Shown here: positions 10,364 through 22,820 of the stretch, piece after piece
How positions within the stretch are numbered: the first letter of the stretch is position 1
Layout: every line of letters begins with the position of its first letter
Assembly: GCA_019055375.1 (NCBI GenBank)
Contig: JAHQIW010007006.1
Span: 62,001 to 126,000, forward strand
Length of the DNA stretch: 64,000 nt
Reading direction: 5' to 3'
Origin: Parelaphostrongylus tenuis
Lineage: Eukaryota > Nematoda > Chromadorea > Rhabditida > Metastrongylidae
Notes under the pieces: model-generated
Told to the model about the DNA's origin: nothing
The model's input: the letters and a program-made list of their open reading frames with translations, nothing else
The model's database searches: none
Position numbers and translations under genes: made by a program

Positions 10364-11240
10364 CAACAAATGAAAAACCGATCCTTTTAGCTGCACAAGA
10401 GTTTTCATAGGAGTATTAGTAATCATTGGAAATCTTCTATCTCTGGTTAAAGTTCCAAGTGGTCAGTTCTCAAGAATACCCCTTCATGTCGCTTCAAACT
10501 GCAACAATATTATGTTTCAGAAGACCACGTTCTTTTCTTTTCTAGCTTGTATTTCACTGGGCGAAACTCCTTGCTTAGAGTGCTAGTACTCTTTCGGTGC
10601 CCAACTCTCGAAAACCTCAAAACTGTGCTTTTCTCAAAAATCCCGTTCGATAATCCTGTAAGCGAAAGAAAATGCTTGTGTTTGACAGTTCGCCTAACAG
10701 AGCTCTTCTTTAAACTATTAGTAAGCATTCGAATGTGTAAGCTCCAATGATTCCAACGTTCTGCCCATTTTCTGTGAAAGATCGTTTCACTGCAGTGTCG
10801 CACGGAGAAAAAGATTGAATTTGGTAACCTTGGCGTAATTTATTGGCGAACTCACGGCGAGGAGGGATAGGGGAAAGGGCGAGCAATCGATCGATAAGGT
10901 TTAGATATGTGGAATGCAACTTGTATTCAATTGGAAATTTTTCTCCACTTTGAAAGAAACTCTAGATGAAAGTGACTGACTTAGATACTACAATACTTTC
11001 TCTAAACATTTCCATGCTTTTTGTGCTTGCAGCGAATTATACGCGTGAGAAATATGAAGGCGCTCGGAGGGTGACAGACTCAAGTCTATTCTATATTTTA
11101 CTGCGCCATAAAAGGGTGCTTTGAGGGACTGGCCAAGTGAAGCTGTAGCTAGAGATTTAAACGATCGCATATTCACTAACACTCCTATGAAAAATTTTTG
11201 TCTAGCGAAAGGGATAGGTTTTTCAGTAGTCGACCTTCTA
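10364..11240. mobile_element. FB-1 palindromic (foldback/MITE-like) element, divergent subtype
   Basis: The left end AACAAATGAAAAACCGATCC and the right end GATAGGTTTTTCAG are inverted relatives, and blocks such as CATAGGAGTATTAGTAATCA recur inverted near the right end. The centre differs from the 19.2-kb copy. No transposase is encoded. Reading frames in this interval are chance. Confidence 0.6.
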
Positions 11241-11842
11241 ACGTACAAGTGACTACAGTTCTTATAAACTTTGTGGTATAGTTATTGGGTCATCACTAGT
11301 ATGGTGAGGTTTTGAGAACTTAATAAACTTGATGTTGTTCTTGTATGAGAGCTAAGCGCCGAGCTCTCTCATCAACAGATCGTGCAGTTGTGACTGATTG
11401 CTGCAGGATTACAAGAACCCTAAGCAGCTTATCATCCATCTTGACAAAGTCTGATGGTGGTAGTATGTTAGAATGGTGTATCCTTTTTGGACTCTTGGAT
11501 TAGATTTAATATGGGTACTAGACTAGCTGACGACTTTGTCACTATGAACGCCAACGTTCCAACGTGCACCGACTGCCGACAGACAGCCGATGTCATATCG
11601 AAGAACGCAATTCCTATCTTTCAAGGCTCGTGTAAATTCTGGACCCTATGGCATAACTCTCTTAAACCACAGAAAAGTGCAGGTGCGACGGTTATATACA
11701 GCGAATTGGTCCAATGGTGATTGTGAACTTTCTCTCATCATTGAAAACAATCCTTCAACAAAACTAGTGGAGGTGCCGGCATCACTTTAAGCTCTCAGCT
11801 ACTCTCAGTTTTTGACTGGAGCTGATCACGGTGGTCTAGAAG

Positions 11843-12075
11843 CTCCACATTTGAATGTCTCTTTTAGTGAGGTTATAGTAGCCTGAAATAACTACTGAGC
11901 TCCCTAAGAGGATTGGCTAAAGTCGAAGGATAACTGCCCAACTTACGAGGTCGTCAAGATTGAAACACTTGTATCGCGCCCATTTAACAGACCACATAAC
12001 ATGCGTGGCTCAATAATGATTATGTGGCATATTGAAATCTGAACTGTGATTACAAGAAAACACCCGGAAAGAAAG
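11843..12075 (+). mobile_element. Hammerhead-bearing repeat unit, partial copy
   Basis: Carries the block order of the 22.3- and 58.5-kb copies: GGATTGGCTAAAG, TAACTGCCC, the hammerhead-like core, then CAGACCACATAACATGCGTG and GCATATTGAAATCTGAACTG. The last blocks belong to the start of the next head-to-tail unit, so the junction of two monomers is present here. Confidence 0.65.
11936..11979 (+). ncRNA. Hammerhead-like ribozyme motif, degenerate copy A
   Basis: The core box reads CTTACGA (canonical CUGANGA with G5 lost), GAAA is at 11962-11965, stem III is ACACTTGT followed by A as the cleavage-site H17, and four of six stem I pairs remain. It is probably inactive because the core G is changed. 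Confidence 0.4.
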
Positions 12076-13049
12076 GTGTGAAATTTAAGTTTTGATTCAC
12101 TAAATTAATTCAGATTATTTCAAAAGAGCTATTCATTAGACTGTAACCAAAGAGCTGTGTACGAAATTTCTCAAAGGTTTACCTAAGGCTAAGAATTTTT
12201 CCCCTAATAGGAGTAACAAAAGCTTTGAAGATCGACAAGGATGATTACGATAGTTGGTTCGCGTTCATTCGCTGTTCTCAAGGTTCTTGTCGTTATGTTT
12301 CTCACAGTCCCTTAGATCGTATACTTTACCAATAGTAGCTCCTTCCATGATTTAGCTAATACACGAGATCCTTAATTAGAAATTATTTGGCTAACACTTT
12401 GACGTCTCCGTCTTCTGCAAAACCAGTGGCACAGAACTCGATATGAACCTTAGCGAAAACAAAAATTTTTTCGGAAATAAATGATTGCCCACAGTGAGCT
12501 CGCATTATCGCCTTTAAAGATGATGAGGACGTCGGAACCCTTAGCCGACTGGAACTTACATCAATCTTGTGTGTTGGCTAATTATAGAATATGCTGCTGC
12601 TCACCGATGATGCTCAGGCTAAAGGGAAATCCGTTTCCAGACTATGTGGCTAATCAATTTTAAGCGAAAAACACTTTACCAATTTAGTTATTTGCTTTTT
12701 CATGAGCTAAGCTTTAATTAGATTCTGCCTCACGTGTTACTCCAGATAAACGCACGAAAAGAGCAAAAAGGTTGGTTATGGAGGTGCGTGAGTTATTAGA
12801 GGAGTCGGAAACCCTCAGATTTGCTAGAATAAACTCAGAAGTGCAAATGTTCGAGCTGTGATGAAGATTAGATGTTTTGTTTTTTAAATTTGAGTACTCT
12901 TCCATTCGGTAGCGCAGATTTTTGAGTCTACTCCCTACCCTGAGCAAGAAGTATTCATAATTAGTGTCAATAATCGAAACTTAAGCTAGCGCTACACGCA
13001 ATCGGCTTTTTAAACACAACTTAATAACGCTGGAAAATTCAAAATGAAA
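12076..13049. other. No recognisable gene
   Basis: AT-rich sequence with no motif that I recognise; open frames here are short and lack domains. The part before 12400 has a few short blocks reminiscent of FB-1. Confidence 0.4.
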
Positions 13050-13450
13050 TTGTATTTCACACTCGTATATTTCTCACAGTGCAGAGCTCTTTCTTTAGGC
13101 TATTGGTAATCTTTCGATAACATAAACTTTACTGACTACAGCGCCGTGCTAATCGCGAAAATATCGTTTCTCTGCAACGCAGCAGAGAAATAATACTGAT
13201 TCACATGCTCGAGCAAGTGTTTTTTGACCGGTTCACAGACGGTGGAGAGGGGCAGGGGCGGGACCGCGCAAACATCGATCAGTGGCTCCTATGTAAGGTG
13301 TGCTTGATTACGAATTGTTTCCCGCTTTGGAATGTACTCTAAATTGAACGTCTGCCTCTGGTACTAGAAGATCTGCTCTACGCGTTCATGTGCTTTTCGT
13401 GTTTCCAGTGAAACAAACTTTGAATTGCGCTGCCAATGTGAAACACAATT
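13050..13450. mobile_element. FB-1 left-arm partial copy
   Basis: Blocks TATATTTCTCAC...GAGCTCTTTCTTTAGGCTATTGGTAATC and TTTCTCTGCAACGCAGCAG match the left arms of the FB-1 copies at 19.2 and 54.1 kb. The central part is divergent and GC-rich. Confidence 0.5.
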
Positions 13451-13649
13451 CTATCGTTGATTGTTTCTTGGAGCACGCGATCGCAGAAGTGCAGGTGCCA
13501 TTGGCGTTTTTATTAAATCGAATTTAAGAATAAAATTAATCTATTTGAACAGTTAACAACCCGGATCAGAGCTGTTGAAACGATCACCATTTTTGTTGCT
13601 AACGCACCGACATCCAATTTTGATAAAAAAAAAGGTCGAGGATGCCGAA

Positions 13650-14960
13650 TAGTTTTTCAGAGAAGACCATAAATTCTTCAGGATTATTGTTGGAGATTTT
13701 AACGCGAAAATCAAACATAGAAGAACGCCTGAAGCACGTTATGTTGGGACCCACGAACTGGAATGGGACGAGCAGAGTGGAAAACTATCTGGATTTATCA
13801 TGACGAGCAAAATGATTCATGATAATTTGTAATTTCAAACGCCCACTCTCAGCGGTAAACTTGGAAGTTTCCCAATAGAGAATACCAAATCGATAGCATA
13901 TTTGTAAGCCGAAATTTCTGCCTGACCAATGTTGCTATTGATCTCACCTTCTACACTGGAGATATTATCGTCTTCTCAATGCAGCACCATTTTCTCAAAA
14001 AGGAGACAAAACCGCTAAATTAGGACACCGAAATTTTAGGACTACCATAAACGAGAGTGTATTCAAGCTATTAGTTTGTACTTAGAAAAAATATCGTCGT
14101 TGACAATATCGGCGAAGAATACGAACGTCTCGCTCAACATCTTCACGTCAGCGCTATGAAAACCGAGAGTATCAAAGTGATGAAGAGAAGACTATTCCCG
14201 CAAACATTCGAGCTAATATGTCAGCGTGGATTTGCAGAAGCAACACGCAAGCGAAATCTGATCTCCGAACTTGCAAAACTCAGAGAATCGGTAAAAGAAG
14301 ATCTAAAAGAGGGAAAAGCCGCACTTATGGTCGAAGCTGCAGAAGTTGGAAAGAGCGTTCGCAGAGCTCACCGGAACTTTTCCAATTACACGACCAAAAT
14401 GACGGCCGTTTACCGCCCCGATGGCACAACTTACAGCTCCCAGTAGGGCAATGGAAAAAAACTATCTCCGACTCCCACTCGGATCTCACAATAGCCATGT
14501 CCAATTACCGTTATATGAATTTAAAAAAGGCGAACTCATTGTTCCACCGGTTTATCTTTTCCAAATTCGACTTGTCATCTCATCATTGAAAAATGGAACG
14601 ACACCTGGCCCAGACAGAATGAAACCACTACAACTGCAAATCGTACTGTCAGTTCTTAACAACCCCCTGGCTCGTCTCCTCACTCGTTACCTTTCAGAAT
14701 GCACGGTTACTAGTCAATGGAAATCCAGGAATACAATATTGCTGTTTGAAGAGGTTGACCCTCAAAACATAGGCAACTAACCTTCAATCTGCTTATTATC
14801 CGTCGTCTATAAATTATTCACTTAAGTCAATTCAAAGAGGATTCATAGAACACTGGACGAAGGGCAAGAGTGCGAAGAAACAGGATTTCGAAAAGGATGT
14901 GGTACTATAGACCGCATCCACATGAGCACAAAACTCGTTGAATTTCCATGGACGGATTTG
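13650..14960 (+). pseudogene. RTE-clade LINE remnant (endonuclease and N-terminal RT)
   Basis: Frames read in order give the apurinic-like endonuclease (EEP fold), with FFRIIVGDFNAKI, carrying the GDFNA metal-binding motif, and GTHELEWDEQSG. The linker reads EYERLAQHLHVSAMK and EDLKEGKAALMVEAAEVGKS. Then comes the start of reverse transcriptase, with VISSLKNGTTPGPDRMKP and SVVYKLFT, ending in GFRKGCGTIDRIH (RT motif 2a). The similarity stops near 14950, before the FADD box, so the 3' half is lost. Frameshifts occur near 14420 and 14590, with several stops. It complements the copies at 38.5 and 42.4 kb, which keep only the 3' half; together they suggest one family. Confidence 0.85.
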
Positions 14961-15184
14961 GGAGTTTGCAAATGGAGATGCCACTACTGAATGTACAAAT
15001 AATAGCAGATCAAAGGTACGCCTTAACGATGTCGCTATTGATTCAATTTGGACCAGTTCCTCTTTTCCTCGAAATTCCAATTTCCACAAAAAAGAGAAAT
15101 GATTCCTAAGTTCTAGAGGCAGAGTCGCAAAACTATAGGCAGTTATTAGTCTCATTAGTTAGCTCTTGAAAAAAGGAGCTTTGA

Positions 15185-15420
15185 ATAACATTATCAAAGC
15201 ATACCACCAGCCTATGCAGCATCTTCACATTAGTGCCATGAAAGCTCAGTATTCAAAAGATACCGGAAATGATTAACCTCAAATATACCTTGACAGATTC
15301 GTCAGCGTGGAATCACTTGATCCACAGATAATGGCAACTAGCTTCTAATCTCGAGAAATGGTCAGACTAGTGATAATACCTAAAGATGCTCGTTGAATCA
15401 TTTGCAGAAAGTGCCTTTTC
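15185..15420 (+). pseudogene. Second RTE linker fragment
   Basis: QHLHISAMKAQYSKDTGND in one frame and QIRQRGITRSTDNGN in another repeat the linker region present at 14110-14270. It is therefore an independent, more decayed RTE piece downstream of the previous one. Confidence 0.55.
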
Positions 15421-15461
15421 TCGGTTGCGAAACAGAAATGGACTCTCTCTGATGACAAGAG

Positions 15462-16525
15462 AACAAGTAAAAAACCGACCTTATTTATTGGCGTAAAAGT
15501 TTTCATAGAAGTGTTGAAAACCATTTCAAGGCTGAGACTACAGCTACTCCCCCACGCCGCCAGTTTTTGAAAAGGCCTTTTTTGGCGTTGCTACCGGAGG
15601 AGATTTCTTGCGTAAAAGACGCACACATCTTTTGACAAACAGGTCTTTTCTTTCAAAGTATTAATAATCATTTGATAGCATTATCGTTTCTCATGCCAAC
15701 GATGTGCTTAGATTCTGAACAGAGCGTTTTTCCGAGACGCAGCAGAAAAATAAGTTGTGTGCGATGTGAGAGAAGGTGTCCGTCAGCAACTCAAGACCGG
15801 CTGGCGGAGGCGTCCACGTGAATAGGTGCTGACGCAATGATTGATTGATTTCCTCACATGAAGATGCGCTGTCGAAGCGTATAAACTGTGGAGGAGACCT
15901 TAAGTATCGCAGCCATTCGTTTGATCTGGGGATCACACTCCACAAGTGCAACGCTCAATGCGGTGGAACATTTGGAGTGCACGGTACATCAAGAGGTAAA
16001 TAGAACCTTCTAGCCTCCATTGTAATTCTTAATTTTGATTAGGTGGTGATGTTTTCGAGTCATTTTTGGAAGCAACCAGGAAGTTCTGGCCTCCTGAGTC
16101 TCAGCAAAAGAGATCATAATGATGATTGATGTCCAAATTCATGGCAAAATGAGAGTATTTGAAGTCTTTTTGTAGCAAAGTCATACGCCTTACGTAGTGC
16201 TTTTTGATGCCAGTGCTCCTTCGATTCTATGAACATGTAGAGAAGTATTTCGTCGGCAAAGTATTGTGTCAGCCGTCACGTGATCGCCACACCCATGGCA
16301 ACGTGAATGGTCCCCGGTCGCCCTTTCGCTCACATCGAATTCAACTAATTTTACCTATTGCTTTGCAGAGAAACAGTATTTTCAGAATTTGAGCATAGCA
16401 TTGGCATCCAGAAACACTGCAGTATCTTATGATTACTGAAAGTCCAAAGAAAGAGCCCTTTTTGGAGAGATTTATGCGATAGTTTCACGTGGAGGTCACA
16501 GCGTTATAAAAGGGTGTTCAAATCA
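15462..16525. mobile_element. FB-1 palindromic element with expanded centre, right end missing
   Basis: The left arm (TTTTCATAGAAGTGTTGAAAACC..., GGCTGGCGGAGGCGT) and right arm (CACATCGAATTCAACTAATTTTACC, AAAGAGCCCTTTTTGGAGAG) are inverted relatives. Compared with the 19.2-kb copy, the centre between about 15820 and 16223 holds roughly 400 extra bp. The outer 130 bp of the right arm is absent. Confidence 0.7.
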
Positions 16526-16554
16526 AACGACTCATATATGCAGAAATAAATTTG

Positions 16555-16593
16555 TGTATATATATGTATATATATATATATACATATATATAT
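16555..16593. repeat. Palindromic TA tract
   Basis: TATATATATG followed by (TA)n and then CATATATATA. The same design occurs at 28741 and 55610. Confidence 0.9.
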
Positions 16594-16599
16594 GAAGAG

Positions 16600-19190
16600 C
16601 ACTTGAGCGCGTGGAGAAAACTATGATGCATTAGATGCTTGACATAAAACCTAGAAGTTTTTCCTATATGGAGATAAATTTATGTAAATAACGCGTCCCT
16701 CCTGAATAGCGCTGCTTGAAGTGAATTTATTTGCTGCCTTGAAAGGGTGCGATTCTTGATATTTATCTAGGAAATTTTTCTCCTTTTCAGAAACTAATCT
16801 CCCCACATACAACTTATAGGCTTTGATTTTTATTTCGTATGGCCAGAAAAAGCACCTATGAAGCTCAAGAAGCGGACTAACCACTAGGATTTTGAAACGT
16901 AATTTTTCTTTCGTTTTTACAGCATTCTTTGAGAACCTTGTTAAAATAAGAATTTGCTTCGAACGAGAAAAGTTGTTTACAACTCCAGGTCGCGCAACAA
17001 ATGTGTGTCAGTGTAAGTGTGAGATGTAATTTTTTTCGCTGCTGCAGCGTACTTAGATCTTCTTAGAAACCAATACACTGTTGTAATTGTTGTTATACGT
17101 TACCGAAGGCCTGCGAAAAGCTTGCAGGTTAAGTTGACTACGGCACAAAATTTGATGAAGTACGCGTGCATTCAAATGAATGGACACAGACCTTAATCAG
17201 TTTATGGAAAGACAAATGCTGGACCATATGAATCGCGGCCTGCAAATGTGAAGCATGGTTCAAAAGTTCAAACCCGATTGTGATTATGAAAATTGATTGG
17301 CAAAGTAGGTAGAGCAGTGGTATTGATGGCTTTCAGTAGGAGCAACTCTGTTGTGCTATCCTCTATCCATCTCACTAGGCCATTCCTACATTCGGATTTT
17401 GGAAATTGTCACCAGTTTGATGAGGACATGTTGCACCGTCTAGCATACTGTCTAAAATTTGGAAATCAATCGACTTCATCAGCATCCAACATAACTCATG
17501 AGGTGCACCTAAGCAGCCACCAAATTCACAAATTGCAAAATCCCTGCAGATCATAGATTTAAGGAAAGCGAGGCATTTCTCCAACACATTCATTTGTTAT
17601 GTCGCTTAGTGAATAAAAGAAGAAAAGATAACATTTCTTGTTTATTCATAGCATTCAGCGTTATCACGCTGATTGTAAGCGGTTGTTATCACTTGTTAAC
17701 AACACCGCAACAGATAGAACATGTGCGCACGTGGCAGTCAAGCTAGTATATAAGGCTCGCTAATCAGTGCGTAAGTCATTTTGCTCACCGCTGGCGGCTC
17801 AGAGCCGCGGCTCACCTTTTGAGGCCCGCTTGGACTGCCCCCAGCAGGTTGTATGCCACTGTTCTCAAGTATATTTTGCTATGATTTCAGACTTTCATGG
17901 AGTTCTTGAAATTTAACAATTTTTTTATACAGTGATCCAATTGCAAATTTCGTCTTATCATAGTTTTTTGTTATAGCTTCTCCATAAGACACTTTGCGCT
18001 TTCATGCCAGCCTGCACACAAGCTAGGATGAAAAGCGAACCTGCATTGCTTAGAAGGTGAGTTTCAGCTTTCCTTTCTAACTTCTAGAGCGGGAACTGTG
18101 AACGTCTCACATCACACGTCAACAATCATGCTAGAAGTTTTGACGATTTCTGTCTCAAAGTATCGACAATCACTCCTGTTCTCTCTATCTAATTCTCAGT
18201 CTCGCATTCTTATCTCATTTATGTTGCGAAGTCAACAAAGAATAGTCAAAGTGAAAGGCGATGAGTAGAAGAATATACAGTAAGTATTGAAACGCAACAT
18301 GTTCATAATATGCAGAATGGGTGCGATTTCTTGTATAAAACGGAATTGTAGGAACGCTTAAATAATGTCGAATAAAGTTTAGTTCTGGGTACAGTTCCAG
18401 ATGTTATGATTCAATTTTTATAAAAAATTCACGAAAAACCGCTCTATGTTCTACTTATACACGTTTTTTATTAGTCTGGTGTACTACTAAGGCAATGTGA
18501 AACACGGAATCATCTTGTGGACTGACTCATCTATCAATCTCGGCATAGAAAAAATGGCTCAGTGTTTCTTTTACTGAGCATAAGCGAAGAGTTATTAGGA
18601 GCTTTCGTAAGTTTTGACACTAGAACAATGAACACCGCAATAATATATATGGATTACTAGTAGTTATTTGATAGCCCCAATCGACGATAGCTGAAACTGG
18701 CTCCTGAGACGGTCTATGCAGAGCGCTGTTAGGGTAGAAAAAAATTATATTGCGCACTCGAAGAGCTAGCTCGTCGCTTGAACTCCACAGTCCGTTTATT
18801 CGGCAATGGGATAAAATGGAAAATTTATACCTGTAAGATGATGGAACAAGGTCTCCTGTAAATTTCTGATACAAAAAGCTTTGAAATTTTTACGGTAAGG
18901 GGAACGACATTCTAATTCAGTTAAAAGATCGCACTACTCTCGAGTGACGCGTTCTTCGAGACGATAGTTGTAATCGCTGCACACAGCGTCACTTAATTGA
19001 TTTTTTTACCCCTTTAAAAAAATCTGGGTGTCTCACATGAGAATTTTAGAACGATCTTTGTTATCTCGTTCTATGGGTTGAGAAATTTTTCTTTTGTTTC
19101 ACACCGCCAAATCAACCAATGTTGGAGTTCAAGTGATGTTTTAACTACTTCGAAAGCAAAACAAATTTCGGTTCTTACTGATTATGATGG
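16600..19190. other. Largely unique sequence, no gene assigned
   Basis: An 87-codon frame (17293-17556) has no recognisable domain. Near 17745 the string AGTATATAAGGCTCGC is TATA-box-like. It is followed by a perfect 7-bp GC hairpin (GCGGCTCAGAGCCGC, about 17794-17808) and an AATAAA at about 17614 lies upstream. These could be promoter or LTR-like remnants, but nothing downstream supports a gene. Confidence 0.4.
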
Positions 19191-19970
19191 AACAAATGAA
19201 AAACAAACCTCACTTGGTGGAAAAGAAACTCTCATAGAAGTTTTGGTAGCCATTCAAAAGCTGAGACTTCAGGCTACCGCCCGACGTCAGCGATTTTGAA
19301 GAAGCCTTTTTTGACGTTGCCAAGGAGGATATTTCTTGCACAAAAAAACGCGCTTATTTCTCTCCGGACAGGGCTGTTCTTTTGAAGTATCAGCAATCAT
19401 TAGATAGCATGACCGTCTTGGATGCCAACAATGTGCTGATATGCTGAAAAAAACCGTTTTTACGGTGCACAGCAGGTAAAATAAGTTGGGATGCGATGTG
19501 CTAGAAGGTGGTCGGTAGCCACCCACGACCGACTGGCGGAGGCGTTCACGTGAATAGCTCGATTCCATGAACACGTAGAGAAGTATTTCGTCAGTGATGT
19601 ATTGCGTCAGCAGTCACGTGACCGTCACCTAGACCGCAACGTGAGTGGTCTCCAATCGTTGCTTTCCCACACATCAAATTCAACTTATTTCACCTGCTGC
19701 GTTGCAAAGAAACGGTCTTTTTAGAATATAATCACAGCATTGCCATCCGGAAGCGCTATGATATCTTATGATTACTTGTAGTTCAAAAAAAGAGCTCTTT
19801 TCGGCGAAAAAAATATGCTGTAGTTTTGCGTGGAAATCATAGCGGTGTAAAAGGATATTTTAAAAAATTGGCGATCTGGAGCGGTAGCCTGAAGTCTCAG
19901 CTTTCGATTGGTTATTAGTACTCCTATAAAAAGTCTTCTCCACTGAAAGAGATCTATATTTTATTTGTTA
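19191..19970. mobile_element. FB-1 palindromic element, full length (780 bp)
   Basis: The two ends (AACAAATGAAAAACAAACC and the reverse of TATTTTATTTGTTA) and the whole of both arms are inverted relatives of about 330 bp each. Shared mirrored blocks include AGCTGAGACTTCAGGCTACC, AGTATCAGCAATCATTAGATA, GCAGCAGGTAAAATAAGTTG and their complements. The centre contains GTCACGTGACCGTCACC. No coding capacity is seen. This looks like a non-autonomous DNA element with long terminal inverted repeats. Confidence 0.8.
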
Positions 19971-20364
19971 CCTTAAATCAAGAAGAACCCCATGTTCTTT
20001 TTGTTCTAATAGCGCTCTGGAGAGACTGTTTCAAAAACCAGCGTTAGCATCAAAATTTTTGGAATTCGAGCTATTGAATGGCTACCATCAATCCATGCAA
20101 ATTATTAAATTCAGTGTTTATTGCACTAGTGCCAGAATTTATGAAAAGACTCAATTCAGTAGATTACTGTAATGCAATATACATTATAGGTACAAATCTA
20201 TTATCGAATTGGTCTTTTTTAGAAGAGATCTTTTTCGCTAGACAAGGACTTTTTGCTAGACTATTGGCAATTATTTCAAAGCTCATTGCCTGCAAATCCA
20301 AAAATGTCGTTGTTCCTTGAAGAGACATTCCCAAAAGCCTCTAGCAGTGATGTAGAGTTTTGTT

Positions 20365-20690
20365 TCACATGCGGCTCATAATATCGCGCATACTTATCGC
20401 TAGGTAGAGTTTTTCGCCTAGACGATTAGTGTTCATTCAGTAGTGTGAGAATCTCGGCGAATGAAAAAGTTTGCCTCTTCAAGAACGGGTTTTTTTGTGG
20501 TACTGTAGAAAGGAATATAAAATTATGTTTCATATACTCGTACTTTTCGCAAGGTAGAGGTCTTCTCTGGACTATTAACAGTCATTAGCGCAGATCTCGG
20601 CGATTTTAACACAATACCTATTTGTTTTTTGAAAAAACTTTTTTACCGCGTTGTAGCAGAGGACATATTATAGAGCTCTAAACACGTAGC
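20365..20690. repeat. Two tandem FB-1-arm-like units
   Basis: Blocks TTTCACATGCGG...CGCTAGGTAGAG...ATCTCGGCGA and TTTCATATACTC...CGCAAGGTAGAG...ATCTCGGCGA repeat in the same direction about 160 bp apart. A similar pair is present at 52845-53120. Further inverted relatives (about 21010-21300) contain TTTACTTTCTCTATTACAGC. Confidence 0.5.
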
Positions 20691-22259
20691 GCATTGCTAC
20701 CGGCTGGGCAGTGTGAGTGGCTCTACATCGCTACGCGAAAGATGATTCACAAAGGCGCAATTCACATGTAGATTAGGATTTTTCTTGTTGAATTTAAAGA
20801 CTTACTTCTTTTGGAAGGAAACCCTAGGTAAAACGCTCCTCCCTAAGCTGCATAGGTTCAAACTTAAGCTTAGGAGCGAGTTTATTTAGCAATTTAAATG
20901 ATCAAATGAAAGGCCAAAGCCCACAGTACAGCAAAACAAATTTCTTTCACAATTTTCATGCAAAAACCCATAAATCTCATCTCAACGAAACGACGATGAA
21001 ATTTTAAATAAAGAGCGAAAATTCGCGCCATGACGAGCAACGCGCGTGAAACATATCTTTATTATTCATGGTACAGCGCAATAAAGAAGCCTTTTCAGAA
21101 ACTAAGCTTATTCTTGAAACTAGTGGTCTATCAGAAGAGATCTGTCCTGCGAATGCTGGCGATAACGCGCGATAATGCGCAGCGAGTTTGAAACAATTTT
21201 ACTTTCTCTATTACAGCGCTATAACAAGACTTTTCTAAGAAAAAAACGAATGCATCTCAAATTTCTGGAAATTACGCTATTTAATGGCTCGTTAAAGTTC
21301 GAAACAAGAGCTTTGTACAGCGATATATAAGCTCAGTAGTTTTGTTTTCAACTCCCGATTATTCATTGAAGACAATCGCACAAAATTTTTCATGAAATGG
21401 TAATATGCCTGGCTCACGTAGCAAATTCCGTTTAGCTATCACATGAAATGAAGCGTGGTCAAAAGACGTCCTCTTTTCGGTTGAATTTTGGTACTTTGGG
21501 TTTTATTCAAAATTCCTCTGTCCGAGATGGTCGCTTTTACATCCAAGTTTGCATATTCAAATGCCTCATGAGTGAATAGTAGCATGTCTGATTCTAAGTT
21601 TTCCAAATAGATGAGCTTCTATACGAGAGCATAGTGGTCTACACGTTCAAGGGGCTGCAGCGAATACATCGATTAGATGGGTGGACCACTCTACTTCCAT
21701 AGAAAGAGCACATATATCGAAAACATAGCGCTATGAAAACTAAATTATTGAACTCGTATAGAGAGCGAAACCATAAAGGAATAGACTTTGGTGCAAAAGC
21801 CGATATTCTCACTCAGTAATTCAGAAAAGCTGCGTGAATAACTTTTGAGGTGTTTTGGATAAATGTGAACAAACTGAAGATGATCAGCAAAGAGCGGTGC
21901 CTCGTGAATTTGCACCACACAAGCTAAATGTTCCCGATCTGAGCCACGCACATTTCCATCATATGCAAGACTCTGTGTGGCCTCTTTCCAATGAATAGTT
22001 GGCATGCTCAAAAACAATCAAACAGTGAGTGTTTTGACGAGAAGCATTTAATTGTACGAACCAAGACTATGGGTAATATGCTCATCTTTGCCACGTTGCG
22101 GAACTATTAGACTGAGTACATTATCGAGCAACTGAACATTCCAAATTCAACTTTCCATCTTTCCATTTTGCTTCAAAAGATGGACAATAATAGATTGGTC
22201 GACCCTGAGTTCTTTTCTGACTTTTACCGTTGTCTTAGAACGATCGATTTCAACAAATT
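20691..22259. other. Repeat-derived and unassigned sequence
   Basis: Parts of 20960-21400 resemble the FB-1-type arms above. The rest (21400-22259) has no recognisable motif; a 90-codon minus-strand frame at 21745-22017 shows no domain. Confidence 0.4.
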
Positions 22260-22386
22260 CTTTCAATTATCATATCTTTCGTTTCGAGTGTTTTCTTGAG
22301 GCCACAGCTTAAATTTCAATATGCCACAAAATCATTTTTGAGCCGCGCATGTCGTGTGGTCTGTTATAAAAGGGCTAAATTATAGA

Positions 22387-22428
22387 GCCCGTACACGTAT
22401 TTCGACCCTGCAGTCTCGTCAGTCGGGC
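22387..22428 (-). ncRNA. Type-I hammerhead ribozyme motif, copy B
   Basis: Minus strand: 5' stem I GCCCGA, core CTGACGA, stem II GACTGCAGGGTC (four pairs including U-G, tetraloop), GAAA, a tiny stem III ATACGTGT, A as H17, then CGGGC. All core residues are present. One U is missing at the base of stem I relative to copy C. Confidence 0.65.
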
Positions 22429-22777
22429 AGATACCCTTTCTCGTCTTTTGCTAATCTCTGTAGGTGCCCCTTCCCCACAGTAGGAGTTAGCGACGACAGA
22501 CGTTTTACACTCTATGTCCAGTGAAAAATTCACCAAACACAGAGAGTTGTACACCCGATTGCTCGTGGCTAGTATATGCAATATATCATATCTTTCGTTT
22601 CGAGTGTTTTCTTGAGACCACAGCTCAAATTTTGATATGCCTGATAATCATTTTTTGAATCAAGCATGTGAGTGGTCTACCAAAGAGAGCTGAGTGTGAA
22701 ACGTTTGTCGTCGATGACTCTTAATGTGGGGGCTGGAGCACCCACACAGGATTGGCAAAAGATGGGAAAGGGTAACT

Positions 22778-22820
22778 GCCCGTCTGACGAGACTGCGAGG
22801 TCGAAACAGGTGTATCGGGC
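22778..22820 (+). ncRNA. Type-I hammerhead ribozyme motif, copy C (most intact)
   Basis: Stem I GCCCGT pairs with TCGGGC (five pairs plus a U-U at the base). The core CTGACGA and GAAA are exact. Stem II GACTGCGAGGTC forms four pairs closed by a GCGA (GNRA-type) tetraloop. Stem III ACAGGTGT is a three-pair mini-stem, followed by A at the cleavage site. The very short stem III is typical of minimal hammerheads in animal retroelements. Confidence 0.7.

Noticed and set aside
13840..14060. Possible intact endonuclease downstream of GDFNA
   Set aside because: Stops and frame changes accumulate; part of the dead RTE copy, not a separate gene.
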